Shown: positions 11,739-25,446, counted from the first letter of the stretch. The stretch: DNA of 64,000 bases from Flaccisagitta enflata (GCA_965153355.1 OZ231128.1:44702001-44766000), one strand, 5' to 3'. Notes: generated by a model not told the origin, from the sequence alone. Numbers and translations are program-made.

Positions 11739-12275
11739 CGATGAGCCAAAAAAACTGAATAGTCAATATATCAGCGACCATCTGATCATTGACACCTGTA
11801 ATAGTCAAAACAAATTTCACTCGTGATTTTGGGAGGGATGTATATAGTTCTATGATCTTTGATTAATTCCGCCCCCCCCCTACCTTTGATTTTCTTCCCC
11901 GCAATGTGTTGCGTCGCGTTACAAAATCCTTCCCATGTGACAATAAAACAGTGTTTGTAAGGTTTAAATAGTGTTGAATTGTCTTTTATTAATTAGTTTT
12001 TATGATTTTGTACTGCCAAAAGTTTTTTTCCCCTTACATTTTTCCCCCATCTCCAAACCTTTTGATTCCCCCCCCCCACCGTTGGGGGGAACGTAGAACA
12101 ATAAACAGGCCTGGATTGTGGCGGAATATTAACTTCTTGAGACACTGTAAACGTAGCGTGGATGTTTCGATTTTCCCTTGGTTGATGCCGAATTCAAGGT
12201 CTAAAGCCCCTTTTGAAACATCATCGCTTTACAAATGGGGGGCGAATCATCATTGCAAGCACCGATAGTAGAACT
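11739..12275. other. Unassigned non-coding sequence
   Basis: Contains homopolymer C runs near 11870 and 12070. No ORF worth reporting. Confidence 0.4.
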
Positions 12276-12396
12276 AGTACAATCACTTGTAATTTCATTA
12301 TGGAGATACAGTGCAAAAGCAGAACAAAAGTTGTAGGCGAACTTTTGTTCTGCTTTTGCACTGTATCTCCATAATGAAATTACAAGTGATTGTACT
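12276..12396. other. Perfect inverted repeat: 57-bp arms, 7-bp loop
   Basis: Left arm 12276-12332 and right arm 12340-12396 are exact reverse complements around the loop GTAGGCG (12333-12339). Arm ends are AGTACAATCAC and GTGATTGTACT. The arms have no mismatch, which is unusual in such old repeat-laden DNA. Transcribed from either strand it would fold to a long perfect RNA hairpin; as DNA it could be a very young palindromic MITE. The outermost arm bases are flanked by non-matching sequence, and no target-site duplication is clear. Confidence 0.97.
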
Positions 12397-12639
12397 TGCT
12401 TTACACATGTTTTATTTAGTGACACTTTTCTTTGAATATACAGCTTCAGTCTAGAGGGCATTCCAAGGGATCATGCAAATTTATTCTTTTTAGTGAAGTT
12501 GCCTTTTTTCCAATTTAAAAAAAAGATTACAAAATCTCTTAAAGGACAGCAACTAGCATACCTTATATATGGGCATGTTTAAATGGCAGGTGCACATCAA
12601 TACTAAAAAATATAGGTTTTTTTTTTTAATGCACCATAG

Positions 12640-13270
12640 AGAACCTTCTTATCCCTGCTTTTGAGCTTAGTAGCAAGATGCATTTTATTGTTTACTAGAA
12701 GATGTAGAACTATTGAATACAGCACGAAAAACTATTTCTTGATAGTTTTAGTTGCGTCAATGCAACTTTACAACCCATTCTAGCCATCCATCCATTGGTT
12801 GGTTGGTCACGTCTTACTTTATTTTTATGATTTGATTTTATTGACCACACTGCTCCTGCCCAAATGGTCTAGTGACCTCAAATATGGCCCCTGCCTTCCC
12901 GCATGCGACTTCGGTAGCCATGTTTCTGGCCTTATTCTGAGATGATGCATCATGACATATATCTACCATAATGCCAGCAAAAACCATAACATCTCCAAGA
13001 TCTAAAGAATAGTTGTCTGATTCTCCCTCTAAAGAAATTGATTTAATTGATTGTTTGATAATTCAAATAATTGGCAATTATGGGACCGACTGAATAATAA
13101 TATGAACATTTTTTAAATTCTCTCCAGAAAAAACAGGAAAGAACTTTTGAATGCCGATCATTTGATCAATTGAACTTCCTTTTTTTAAAAAGGGACGGCT
13201 ATTTTAAAGATGTTGGAAATGTCAAACTTTTTCCTGGCATTGTGGTAGAGATGCCTTCCTTTTTTTAGAC
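12640..13270. repeat. Diverged fold-back repeat, with a nested insertion
   Basis: Sequence at about 12650-12765 and 12945-13080 matches the element at 15845-16440 (words GTAGCAAGATGC, ATGCATCATGACATAT, GTCTGATTCT). The right arm returns at 13180-13265 in inverse orientation. About 12765-12940 is foreign to the family and carries the 'GCCCCTGCC...CCGCATGCGACTT' dispersed repeat, so it looks like a later insertion. Confidence 0.65.
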
Positions 13271-13433
13271 ATCAGGTGCTTACTTTTTAGCTGTTAGGCA
13301 CATCTAGATTTTCAAACCATGCCAATATTTTTAGTTTCAAATTGGCCTCAAGTCTAAAACTTTTTTTTAGCACTCAGGCTAAAATCATTTTTAGACAGAG
13401 AGGCCACTGGAATGTTTTAGCTTTCAGGCGCTT

Positions 13434-13625
<192 letters not shown>

Positions 13626-15472
13626 ATACTCATTATTGTTCTGTTAGAATTTTTTTTCGCCTAAACCATGAAAATGTGATAGAGCCTCCTACCGACAAAC
13701 AGACGGACAAAGTGGGGTATATTCATATATTGCTACGCGACTGATGAAAAAAACCAAGTATAAAGTCGCGTTACACATGACCAAAAAGTAAGGAAAAAGA
13801 TAGTTGTATGAGGCCCTTGAACCGCGATGAAGCCCCCTGCCGCGAGTTGGTGACTAGAAAGTTTCTAGTTGGAGGTTTCTAGTAGAAACCTTGAGGGATT
13901 CCTTGACATTCCAGGTGAAAGTGGAGGTGACAGATTTGCTTTTATGGATGCGTCCATTGTGAAACCATTGAGTATAAACGTATCCGGGTCGGTCCATTTT
14001 CTTCGTCGCATTTCCATAAAAAATGTTATCAATAGTTATGAAATTTTTTCTCACTGGGGAAAAATGAAACATAACTGAAAGACAAGATTAGATCCAGAGC
14101 TTTAGAGGCAGAGGTAAATAGATGATATTGTTCAATGTTATATTAGTTAGGAATCAATTGATATTAGCTGAACATGATATTCTACTGCGTTTTGGGATGT
14201 GCCCGTTGTCAACGTTGAGGAATACGATGACCAATAAAATGATGCTTTTGAACGATAAACGTAGTGAAGTATTTGACATTTTCATAAATGCAGTTTGTTA
14301 TAAGGGATTACTAGTGATTTTGATCGTTTTTATCGATTTCCAACTCAAGCGTGACCGACTGACCCACCAACAGCCCAACCTCATAAATCATAATGTATTG
14401 ATTAAATAGATATGGGTTGACGCACCTGAAAGGAGTTAAAGCCTGAAATCCTTTCCGCAAACCAATTAGATAAGAAAATGAATTTGCGCAAACGAGTTTT
14501 CACTCTGATAAACGCTGACTATTAAACCGAGATACATATCACTTCAACAGAATAAGTATTAATTGATCTTGGCTATTGTTATCAACCGATGATGACGTGT
14601 CTTTTTCTTTGCGTGGTAGATGCGCTTCAGAAACAAGAAACAGATCGACTGCTCTACCCGATGAATGTCAGCTCAAAGGGAGTATTACCTAGCTCATATG
14701 TTTATCACCTCACTCATTGAGTAATATCTCCACTTCAAATGATAATTTCAAAATCAGTGAGATTCTGAAATTAGAACAAATTTCTGATTGAATGCCGCAA
14801 ACCGCGTTAAGTTATCTCTAAGTATCTAGAAATGACACGCAAAAAACAAAATTGCTTCTCCAATTCGAAGTGGCAAAAATGAATTCATTCAATTTGATGT
14901 TGTTCTCTCCTTCAAACCGGAAGAGTTATGCGTCATGTTCTGCATTCAAGTTGGTATTTCTTTTTTAAAAAATTTTTGTTCTTAGTAAGATGGGATGTGC
15001 AAGTCAAAAGATTTTGGTTGATAAGGACGCAATTGTGGCTCAAAGAGACAAGAGCCTAACACACTTTTGCACTGCTCAACCATCTGTTGGGGGCTTGAAA
15101 AGGATCGCCCTCATGGTTGGTAGGAAGATCATGCCATCCTACCCCAAATCTCTCTACGGAAGTATGCCAAGGCTAATGAAGGCAATGGTTGATGCCCAAG
15201 GTGGTCACACCAAGTATCGTACCCTTATTCAGTGGTTTTAGATTTAGGTTGGAAGCAGGTCAATAGCGCCAAAGGTTAATCTTAAAGGGGGAAAAGTGTT
15301 TTAGCACCTGGATATCTTTTCATCCGCAAAGTCGTCCTTTCCAAAAAAGAATGTGCTTGATCTCGATTTCACAAACATTCAAATCTTTTTTCAAGAGCTT
15401 ACCAGTTTTTTGCAATTCTTATAAATCCAAGCCAATAAGATAAGTCAAAAGATGCCATATATGCTTTTTTGG
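13626..15472. other. Unassigned sequence, no convincing gene
   Basis: Short open frames occur (for example 14122-14409 plus, and 14990-15241 plus, an 83-residue frame starting MGCASQK), but none shows a recognisable domain. They may be remnants of mobile elements. Confidence 0.35.
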
Positions 15473-15605
15473 GCAGAGGCCCCAAAGGAGCCGATGACCT
15501 ATGATTTCACATACATATACTGTATGGGAAAATTTATTCTTCTCAAATTCCAGCCTGTAGGACCAAATCCTAGCTGGGATCCTAGCTGAGCTGGGATTTG
15601 GTCCT
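15473..15605. repeat. Fold-back family half-copy plus imperfect palindrome
   Basis: 15473-15515 matches the right arm of the 6353-6522 family (GGGCAGAGGCCCCAAAGGAG). At 15559-15605 an imperfect palindrome starts and ends GGACCAAATCC...GGATTTGGTCC around AGCTGGGATCCTAGCT. Confidence 0.7.
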
Positions 15606-15844
15606 TGAGGTCTACCACGCGAATCAATAAAAAAGACGCATTCTTAAATGTCCATTTTAGCCATTTTCTCATTAATTTCAATTTAAATGCTTTGCACCAT
15701 TGGAAAGCCCAGCTTTTAAGCTTTCAGAATCAAAAAGAAAAAAATCTTAATCTTAAGGCGTTCATGCATGGTAAAAAAAAGAGTAAAAATAGTCAAAAAT
15801 CGTTTTCACAATTCTAGAAGAGAAAGAAATTCAAGATAACTTCA

Positions 15845-16440
15845 GTATGATTCTTTTGGAATGCAACATATGAAACCTATATATCTCCGCTCCTGAGCAT
15901 CGTAGCAAGATGCGGATTGCACCATTGGATAGAGCTCAAAAAACTATTTGTTCTATGTTTTTTCTGATATCATGATGCATCATGACATATGTCTAACACA
16001 ATGCCAGTAAAAACGCTGACATCTCTAAAGTCACAAAATTGGCTGTCTGATTCTTCCTCCAAAAAGAATGAAGCGGTTCAGTTGTTCAAATAGTCAGCAA
16101 TCAAAGGGCTTTCATGTGATTTTCTAGACATACTTTAGAAAATATTTGTGTCATGATTCAGTTGGCCTCAAGATCACCAATTATTTGATCTACGGATCTT
16201 CCTCATCTTTTTTTAGAAGGAGAATCAGACAGCCAATTTGGAGATGTTGAAGATGTCAATGTTATTACTGGCTTGGTGGTAGAGATACGTCATATTGCAT
16301 CATGGCATCAGAAAAGACATAGAAAAAATAGTTTTTCGTGCTCTATCTAATGGTGCAATTGGCATCTTGCTACGATGCTCAGGAGCAGAGATTTGTAGGT
16401 TTCTTATGTTGCATTTCAAAAGAATCATACTGTAGTGTTT
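15845..16440. mobile_element. ~600-bp fold-back element
   Basis: Arms at about 15845-16085 and 16200-16440 are inverted copies of each other (for example AGTATGATTCTTTTGGAATG against its complement at the right end), around roughly 115 bp. No coding capacity. The same family occurs, more diverged, at 12640-13270. Confidence 0.8.
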
Positions 16441-16810
16441 CACTTTGATGAGCTGTAACTTTAAAACCGTTTGAGATACAGACTCGGGATTGGTCTAGAA
16501 TGAAAGAAAATTCAAAAATCTTTAAAATTACTTTGTCTGAAAAACGCTTAAAAACTTTTTGCAAGCCTTATAATTGGATATAGTAATGACAAACTTTTTT
16601 TTCAGTAATTGAATATTTATCATGTGCTCAAAATAGTGGTTGAATTGAATATTTATCATGTGCTCAAAATAGTGGTTGATTTTGAAAGGCTGTAACTTTT
16701 AAACGGTTTGAGATACAGACCTGGGATTGGTCTAGATTGAAAGAAAATTCAAAAATCTTCAAAATTGCTTGAATAAAAAAATTTTTTGATAACTTTTTTT
16801 GTCTTATTTA
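16430..16810. repeat. Direct repeats of ~130 bp and a 36-bp tandem duplication
   Basis: Two copies (about 16440-16565 and 16675-16805) share GTTTGAGATACAGAC and GAAAGAAAATTCAAAAATCT. Between them a 36-bp unit ending CTCAAAATAGTGGTTGA is duplicated head to tail (about 16608-16680). A related word set reappears in the palindromic MITE at 59952-60508. Confidence 0.8.
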
Positions 16811-16857
16811 TCTATGAATAAAGAGGTGCGTCTTTTTTTTTATTCGCGTGGTACAGC

Positions 16858-17045
16858 CCACCCTGGAGGCTCAAATCATAACCAGGAAGCCCAATTCCCA
16901 GGTCCAAGGCTCAGATCCCAGTCCTAAGCTCTAAGATGCCGCTTCTCAGCCCAAATCCTATCCCCAAGGCCCAAACTGTAGCCTCGAGGCTCAAATCCAA
17001 ACCTGAAGGCTTAATAGTCCAGATCCGAGACTTGAGGTTAAAACA
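16858..17045. repeat. Degenerate 21-bp minisatellite
   Basis: Repeated CC(A/C)AAGGCCCAAATCC-type words, the reverse-complement form of the 19745-20095 array. Confidence 0.8.
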
Positions 17046-18881
17046 ATCCCCTCTTCTAGATACGTCCGCAGATCAATATCAGACATCAGACATCAGGCAT
17101 GTGTTTTTTTTTAATCTACATTCAACATTCTACAATAAAGGCAGCTCTCGCCGTCGGTAAAAAGTTGTAAATACGGGGTTTTGAAATTGTTTGTGATTAT
17201 GTTTTATTTGATTTTGCATCTCTTTTTTTTCTCTAGGCAACTCGATTTGTTATCAGCATGTGCAACTATCATCTAGAATATTCTAAAGTTAGAATAGACT
17301 TCAACCTCATTTTTGGCAAAAATGCAAAGAATATTAGGCAAATGTCACGGTTCCACAGCAAGCAGGAGGGCCCGACTTTCCACCAATCTACGTTAGCACA
17401 AGCTTCCGATACATCATTATATGCGGATTAAATGGTTCAAAGACATTCATGACTACCCAATGCACAATTTCAAACCATTTTTTGTGACCCTCCCTACCCT
17501 TAGGGGGTCTAAAAATTTGGTCAAAGAGCTTTTTTTGGCTTGTCTCCATTCTGTCTCCAGTAGAAAACAGCAAGCAAAACCAATCAAGAAATGTCTTTTC
17601 CTATGATTTTATGAGTTTTCATCAACTAGTAGTAGTCCCATAGGATACACAAAAAAAATCAACTTAGTAAGCAAACTATAAGTTACCAAAAATTGGCATA
17701 TAATTCAAATTTACCCCTGCTCGATTTTTTTGCTTTTTTTCTCTCAAGGCTGAATATCATGATATTTATTTTTTTTAACCTCCTTTTTCTTAAACATTAA
17801 GCATTTTTTCTTTTGCCATTCGATGGACAACTACTTGAGGGACGTTCCCCTTCATTTTCATGTTATTGGGTTGATCCTAAGCAGAGAAATAAAAATTTTC
17901 TTGGAGCGTATCAATTCGCGCACACCCCCAAATTTGTTCCTAACGCATACCTAACGCTTAAGATATGCCACTATGGCGTGGAAATGACACATTTTACATG
18001 AAATCTGACCACACCATGTGAAAGAGCGTGAAATTTTGAGTCTACACTGAAAATTTGAGGCCTTAACTCCCAGGCGTTCAGTCACAATGAAATTTTACAT
18101 TTCGTCAGTCCTGAAGTGTGAACAGAATTGATACGCTCGTTGGACGATCTTCGTAGTTATTTTCTTCTTAGCGGAAGTCAAGATTTCGCGGACTTTGAAG
18201 GAAAAAAAATCAATTTGTCCAATTTACAAAAATGCCCATATCTCATGAACCCTTTGAGCTACACCCATGATTTTTTGCGGGAAAACAAACTTTACCAAGA
18301 GAGATCAGTCCAAAAAAGTTGGTCTTCTGAAGATGAGTCCAACAGGCCCAACCAGCCCAACCAACCTACCAGATGAAAAAACAAAAAAGTGGCATAACTT
18401 TTGAATGAGTTAGCCGATTTGGCTGAAATTTTGCATGAAAGTTGTTGAAGAATATCTACATTACTAGTATGAAGAGGAGCTTGGCCGAACAAATTTATAC
18501 AGCACTGCCCAACCAACCAAAAATGGTGCTTATAGAGATTTTTTGAAAATTCATGAAATTTCGATTTTTTTCATGAAACACCCTCATACTATTGCGTTTA
18601 AACATAATTTACATAAAAAATATTCTCATATTGATTTTTTGCTACAATATGCTTAATTTTGTATTTTTTTGTGTACAAAATCTGTCTAATTAAGCTTAAT
18701 TTGCATGAAAAATGAGCTCAGTTAACAAAATTCTTCTATGGATTTGTATATGTAACTTCATAAGCTATACAGTAATGTATAGTTTTGTTGAATTTGAATC
18801 ATTAAAAAAATGGCTAGTTCTAGCCCTGCTCACTTGCCGTTTCTTGACATTTGCCATTAACAAATAAAATAAAATGTAATA
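17046..18881. other. Unassigned AT-rich sequence
   Basis: No array, RNA gene or domain-bearing frame seen. Short frames (for example 17813-18001 plus) show no recognisable family. A stretch near 18340 repeats CCAACC words. Confidence 0.35.
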
Positions 18882-19058
18882 CAGTTGAACCCCGCTCTAA
18901 CAGACCCGCCACCATTGGAATTCCGTTTATAAGAGATGAAAATTTACGGTCCCTTCAAGTAAATTTCTTTTATATCCTTTATTGGCAATTGCAGAATTCC
19001 CCCTATAACAGAAGAAAATTGTTAGTCCCCTGAAATCTGTTAGAGCGGGGTTCAACCG
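18882..19058. mobile_element. Pogo/Tigger-like MITE (~177 bp)
   Basis: Terminal inverted repeats CAGTTGAACCCCGCTCTAAC (18882 onward) and its complement (19036-19057) enclose about 130 bp without coding. The left end follows a TA dinucleotide as expected for Tc1/mariner-pogo insertions. The right end reads ...TTCAACCG, so its last bases and TA have decayed. Confidence 0.8.
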
Positions 19059-19120
19059 AAAATCATAACTTAAAAACTTTTAATCACACAGAATTCTGCT
19101 TGGCGCCATATAGATGGGTT

Positions 19121-19533
19121 GAGTGGGATAAAGTGGCATTAGGTGTTTTTTTGCCATCAGGGTGGGATTTGATGGACTGTGTTGGTGGGTGGAGTGGGAT
19201 AAAGTGGTGTTAGGTGTTTTTTTTCCATCAGGGTGGGATTTGGTGGACTGTGTAGGTGTGTGGAGTGGGATAAAGTGGCGTAATGTGTTTTTTCCCATAA
19301 GGGTGGGATTTGATGGACTGTGTAGGTGAGTGGAGTGGGATAAAGTGGCGTTAGGTGTTTTTTCCCCATCAGGGTGGGATTTGATGGACTGTGTAGGTGA
19401 GTGGAGTGGGAAAAGTAGCGCTAGGTGTTTTTTCCCCATCAGGGTGGGATTTGATAGACTGTGTAGGTGGGTGGAGTGGGATAAAGTGGTGTTAGGTGTT
19501 TTTTCCCATTAGGGTGGGATTTGATGGACTGTG
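19121..19533. repeat. 70-bp minisatellite, about six copies
   Basis: Units start GAGTGGGATAAAGTGG near 19121, 19192, 19263, 19333, 19404 and 19474, each with a TCAGGGTGGGATTTGATGGA segment. Two units are copied again at 20303-20425 by the duplication that follows. Confidence 0.95.
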
Positions 19534-21177
19534 CGCCATCTGAAAGAGAAAAAACAGTTCTTTCTTAGCTATGAATCTTATGAGTAGTCTCATTTGGCCT
19601 CCAAAATTGATCACACGCTCCATGACAAATAGTCGCAAAAACCTTAGATGGTCAGCAGTACCCGATGCCCCTATATGTGTGTTTGTGAGTGTGAAGTGGT
19701 TAGAGGGGCAGTGGCCCCAAAGGGGCCGATGAACTATGCTTCTTTGGTAATTGTGATTGAGGCTAGAATTTTGGTCTTGAGCTTGAGATTTGGGCTTTGA
19801 GATTAGAATAGAGACTGCAATTTGGTCCTTAGGGCTGAGATTTGGACCTTTGTGCTGAAATTTAGGCCTTTGGACTGAGATTTGGGCTGAGATTTGGGCT
19901 TTGAGGCTGGTATTAGGTCCTGGAGACTAGGAGGCTAGGATTTGGGCCTCTCAAGGCTGGTATTTGAGCCTTGAGGCTGGGATTTGGGCCTCGAGACTAG
20001 GATTTGGGCCTTAAGGCTAGAGTTGGGGCCTTGTGGCTGGGATTTGGGCTTCAAGGCTTGGATTTGAGCCTCTAGGCTGGGATTTGGGTCTCTAGGTGGG
20101 GGGAGGTATGAAGGAGTAGAAGAAGGAGGGGAAGGAGGAGAAATTTCTGCATATGTAAAAGCATAGGTCATCGGCCTCTTCTCTCAAAAAGCCAAAGGAA
20201 CTTCGTTTCTTCGACTTGTTTCCAAACTAGTCTTTTTAGCTGGCTGAGCAATAGAATATTGTGTCCGTAAGACAATCCCTCCGTCGACTTAAATCCTATC
20301 CTAAGTAGCGCTAGGTGTTTTTTCCCCATCAGGGTGGGATTTGATAGACTGTGTAGGTGGGTGGAGTGGGATAAAGTGGTGTTAGGTGTTTTTTCCCATT
20401 AGGGTGGGATTTGATGGACTGTGCGCCATCTGAAAGAGAAAAAACAGTTAGCTATGAATCTTATGAGTAGTCTCATTTGGCCTCCGAAATTGATCACACG
20501 CTCCATGACAAATAGTCGCAAAAACCTTAGATGGTCAGCAGTACCCGATGCCCCTATATGTGTGTTTGTGAGTGTGAAGTGGTTAGAGGGGCAGTGGCCC
20601 CAAAGGGGCCGATGAACTATGCTTCTTTGGTAATTGTGATTGAGGCTAGAATTTTGGTCTTGAGCTTGAGATTTGGGCTTTGAGATTAGAATAGAGACTG
20701 CAATTTGGTCCTTAGGGCTGAGATTTGGACCTTTGTGCTGAAATTTAGGCCTTTGGACTGAGATTTGGGCTGAGATTTGGGCTTTGAGGCTGGTATTAGG
20801 TCCTGGAGGCTAGGATTTGGGCCTCTCAAGGCTGGTATTTGAGCCTTGAGGCTGGGATTTGGGCCTCGAGACTAGGATTTGGGCCTTAAGGCTAGAGTTG
20901 GGGCCTTGTGGCTGGGATTTGGGCTTCAAGGCTTGGATTTGAGCCTCTCGGCTGGGATTTGGGTCTCTAGGTGGGGGGAGGTATGAAGGAGTAGAAGAAG
21001 GAGGGGAAGGAGGAGAAATTTCTGCATATGTAAAAGCATAGGTCATCGGCCTCTTCTCTCAATAAGCCAAAGGAACTTCGTTTCTTCGACTTGTTTCCAA
21101 ACTAGTCTTTTTAGCTGGCTGAGCAATAGAATATTGTGTCCGTAAGACAATCCCTCCGTCGACTTCAATCCTATCTT
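19413..21177. repeat. Recent tandem duplication of ~0.88 kb
   Basis: Copy 1 is 19413-20302 and copy 2 is 20303 to about 21177, head to tail. They differ by a 7-bp and an 8-bp deletion in copy 2 plus a few substitutions. Both contain the end of the 70-bp array, a fold-back family copy (GGGGCAGTGGCCCCAAAGGG) and a ~350-bp degenerate 21-bp minisatellite. No gene lies inside. Confidence 0.95.
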
Positions 21178-21674
21178 CGGATGACATGAAATTAACCGAT
21201 AGCATTACGATTCCTGCCTATCCACAAGCGGCTACTTATTTCACTGGTTGATCATCCGTTCTTGTTGTTCAAATGAATTGCTAAAAGACGCTCTACCATT
21301 AGGCTTAGTTTCTGTCTGCCTATAACTATCGAACTCCTCAAAAAGTTCTCCCAGGTCGTGCAAATAATCTTTAGCTCCTCTTACTGCAGCTTCCACTTTC
21401 ATTTAGGTGCCTCTTGAGAATAAATGAGAAAAGGCATGAGACAATTCTCGAATGTGAGTAATTTTACAGTCAAGCCAAGTCCAAAGTGAAATGAAGAATG
21501 GGGAAATTTATTCTAACTTCTAAGGGCGTAGGGCACATGACGGAGTGAGGGAATTTGTATCATAAACAAGGGAAAAAGAAATCGATGGAAACATTGTACG
21601 TTACAGTTAAAAAGAATACTGCCCAAATGCACCTCTTACAGTTGACCCCTGCAATAAGAACTTATAGTATTTGT
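21178..21674. other. Unassigned sequence
   Basis: Includes a 'GATTCCTGCCTATCCACAAG' dispersed-repeat word near 21210. No gene seen. Confidence 0.4.
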
Positions 21675-22115
<441 letters not shown>

Positions 22116-22328
22116 GAAATTTTTTTGTTTTGATGTGGTCACTGGAGCTGCGTTATGTTTGTGTTCCTCCTTAAGTTTTTATGATTTCCTCTTTTAAGTC
22201 ATTCTATTTCGTCGTTTTACTCCCATTTGTAGCGTCGTCTTAATCATTGTTATTGTCATTATCATTGTATTGACATTTTCCTTTTTCTGGCCGCTGCTTT
22301 TTTCGCTGATTGGTGATGATTCTGACAT

Positions 22329-25236
22329 TTAGTTCTTGTCAAAATATGACGTGAAGAAATCCAACATTCCTCTTTTGAGTCTCTCAAAATCAAATCGCCG
22401 TCTGAGCCGCGGCAACTTATTCGCTTCGTCGATTGACATGATTTCGATGACAGGAGGGATGGACCGAGACGCGTAATCGCCGGCGCCGAAAACATGAGTT
22501 GGGCTGAGATCAACAACCAATGAATACTTTTTCGACTCTTCCCGCGTTTTGGCCGCAGATTGTCCTGGAAATGCCTTCCTCCATTCGACCTCATCTTTTA
22601 TTTCTTCGACAAACGAAGCCGGAAGAAGTTCATTCATGTCGAAAATGAAAATTTTCTTGCCGAATTTCGCGACGTCGTTTTTCAAATCTCTCATTCGCGT
22701 TTCGAGGGAAGTGGAGAGACAGAATTCGTGTCGGAACAATGGAATCTCATTGGCGTAAATTGGCTTCAAGGAGGTGTTGAGGATGAAAACGAGAGAAGTT
22801 GTGGCTCTTGTCATAACATCAACAAGCTCTGATGCTGGAAAATCAGTAGATGCTAAATCCATGATGACAATCACGCAAGGGCACTGATAACCGAGAATTT
22901 CCTGGCTGGTAGCGAATGATACGTTGTCTCGAAACTCGCACATGTCTTCAAGTTTCGCGATCAAAGAACCATGCATGAGAGCGGAAACATGAACCTCTTC
23001 TTTTTGCTCTGCCATCTGTTGAATATGCAATTTGCAATGCTGTATGAAATTTAATCTGTCATCAGAATCATCGTGTATACGAATGACGGTCGGTTGAGAA
23101 CCACTCCATTTGAGATTGGAAACAACTGGCTCACCGGCTTGCCAGTTTTCTCGCTTCAGATGATTTTGGAATCTTGCAACCATGTTGGAAATTTCGACAG
23201 ATGAGCGGAGATTCCCGCCGATCAACGTCACTCGCAAATTGTTTATCCAATGAACGTTTTGGAAAAGTTTTGGTTTCCCGAGTTCAATTTCTGCCTCCGA
23301 CTCGCTGGTAAAGAAAATGACCGAAGGAAACGGATTTGTGAAGGATGAATCTCGGTTTTCTTTCGTGAATTGGTTGAGAAGGCGTTCATCCAACGGATTT
23401 AATTCTGTTTGGCGAAATCTGAACTCGTCCCATAAAAGTAAATTGATGTCATTCGCGTTCTTTGGCTCTTCTCCAACCTCAACTCGGTTCTCCCAACCAT
23501 TTGCGACAATATGTTTAGAGATCAACGCCGTCAATTTCGAATGCCAAGAATCAACACGAATGAAAACATTTCCTTCGCTTCCACTCTCCAAAAACTCCTT
23601 CACTAACTGCATGAGGATCAAAGTCTTGCCACTTCCGGCGCAGCCTTGAATCATCCATTCCAACCGATCTTCGCTTCGAAACTTCTCTTTGGCTTCGTCG
23701 ATGATTTGTTTTTGTTTCGGCGTCCAAATGCAAAATTCCGTCGCACAAAATTCTTGATTTACGAGGCGTTTGTGAATGAGAAAATCCTTGTTTTGCATAT
23801 TTTGCAAGAGGAACAGTTTAGTGGTGAACTTCCGTAGGGGTGTTGTAGGTGGCGCTTGTGCGGGAAAAAGAGCTTCAGCAAAATTTTGAAACAGCATTAG
23901 AATGATAGGTGGAACAATATCCCTCACTATACCCAAACTGAAAAATATGGAAGAGGGCCTTGTGAGAATCCAATTTTGCGTTGGTAAGCTCGCCAACTCC
24001 CTCACGCATGTCTCGAGACAGTGTTCCAAGGCACATTCTGCTATGTCAGACGGAATGGCGATATTTATCTTTTTACCATACTTGCTTTTTTTAACAGGAT
24101 CGATTTTTTGAAAATCTGCCAAAGAAATTGTCAGGACGTGAATGCTGTTTTCTTTCTTGTTTTGAAGTGGTTCAATTTTGGAAGCGAGTGCTAATTTCTG
24201 CTCAATGTCATGAGCATGGTCTTGTTTCTCGGACAAACTTTCGTCTGGAAAATGAAAAATGACTACTCCAACTTCCTCAAGCACAGCCACAATATCTAGA
24301 ATAGTGCTCCATAAGTTAGCGATTCGTTCATAAACCGTAGGAGTAGAATTCTCTCCTATAAATTTGGTCTCTTCCAACCTGCTCTGGTGAGACATCTTGT
24401 TCAACTTAGAAAAGACTGCTTTGCGACGTGACAAGAATCGAAGATTTTTTTCCTTCAAAAAGAAATTGATGATTCTCTGTTTGATAATCAAAACTTGTTG
24501 AGAAACGCTTTCAGGCTGAGGCAATTCATCGACTACCAATACAAAAGGCTCTGGAACTTGAGGAAATTGTTGGGCCTTCCCCTCAACCCAACGGGGATAA
24601 AGCTTTTCAACGACTCCGACAGCTCTGTCATCTTGCAAGCCAACAATTTCTTTCGAACCAGGCACGGGAAATCGGGGACTCAAAGAATTCTCCTTCAAGC
24701 AAGTAAGCAGGTCGGAAACCGTGTGTTGGCAATTCTGAGTGAAAAGGCCGTAACAAGCATCCACGAGTCCTCTAGACTGCAAAATCAGGTCCATACCCAC
24801 AATTTGCAGTTCTTCTTCAAAACCTAATCTCTCAGAGGAAAGAACGTCTTCAATTTCACCACGAAATTCATCTCCCCTAGTTTCTTTTACCGTTTGGAGA
24901 TTTGGGGCAATTTGGAAGAGAATTCCCTGTCGGAGCCTTTCCAGCGAAACAAAAACCGTTTGATCACCGGTGACGTTTGTCAGTTCAAAAACGGCAAAAG
25001 AATGTTCAAGTCGATGACGATTTGTGAAACGACTTCGATGGGGAAAGAATGGAATGGAAGACAAGCGCATGATCATGGGGCCAACCGCGTTCAAAGGTGA
25101 TCGGAACGCGTACCATCTCAAAATGCTCATGTCCTTGGTCAATTGCTGAGTTTTTCTTCTCCAGTCACCATAATGCAATTCTTCTGTTCCAACCAGTCTC
25201 CTGTAGTCGTGAATGAAATGTTTCTGTTGTTGTTGC

Positions 25237-25327
<91 letters not shown>

Positions 25328-25370
25328 CTTGTTCTTGTTCTTGTTGTCGTGGTTGCGGTTGTGGTTGTGG

Positions 25371-25446
<76 letters not shown>

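Noticed and set aside
14990-15241. 83-residue frame starting MGCASQK as a myristoylated protein
   Set aside because: No supporting domain, neighbours or codon pattern; too short to trust.
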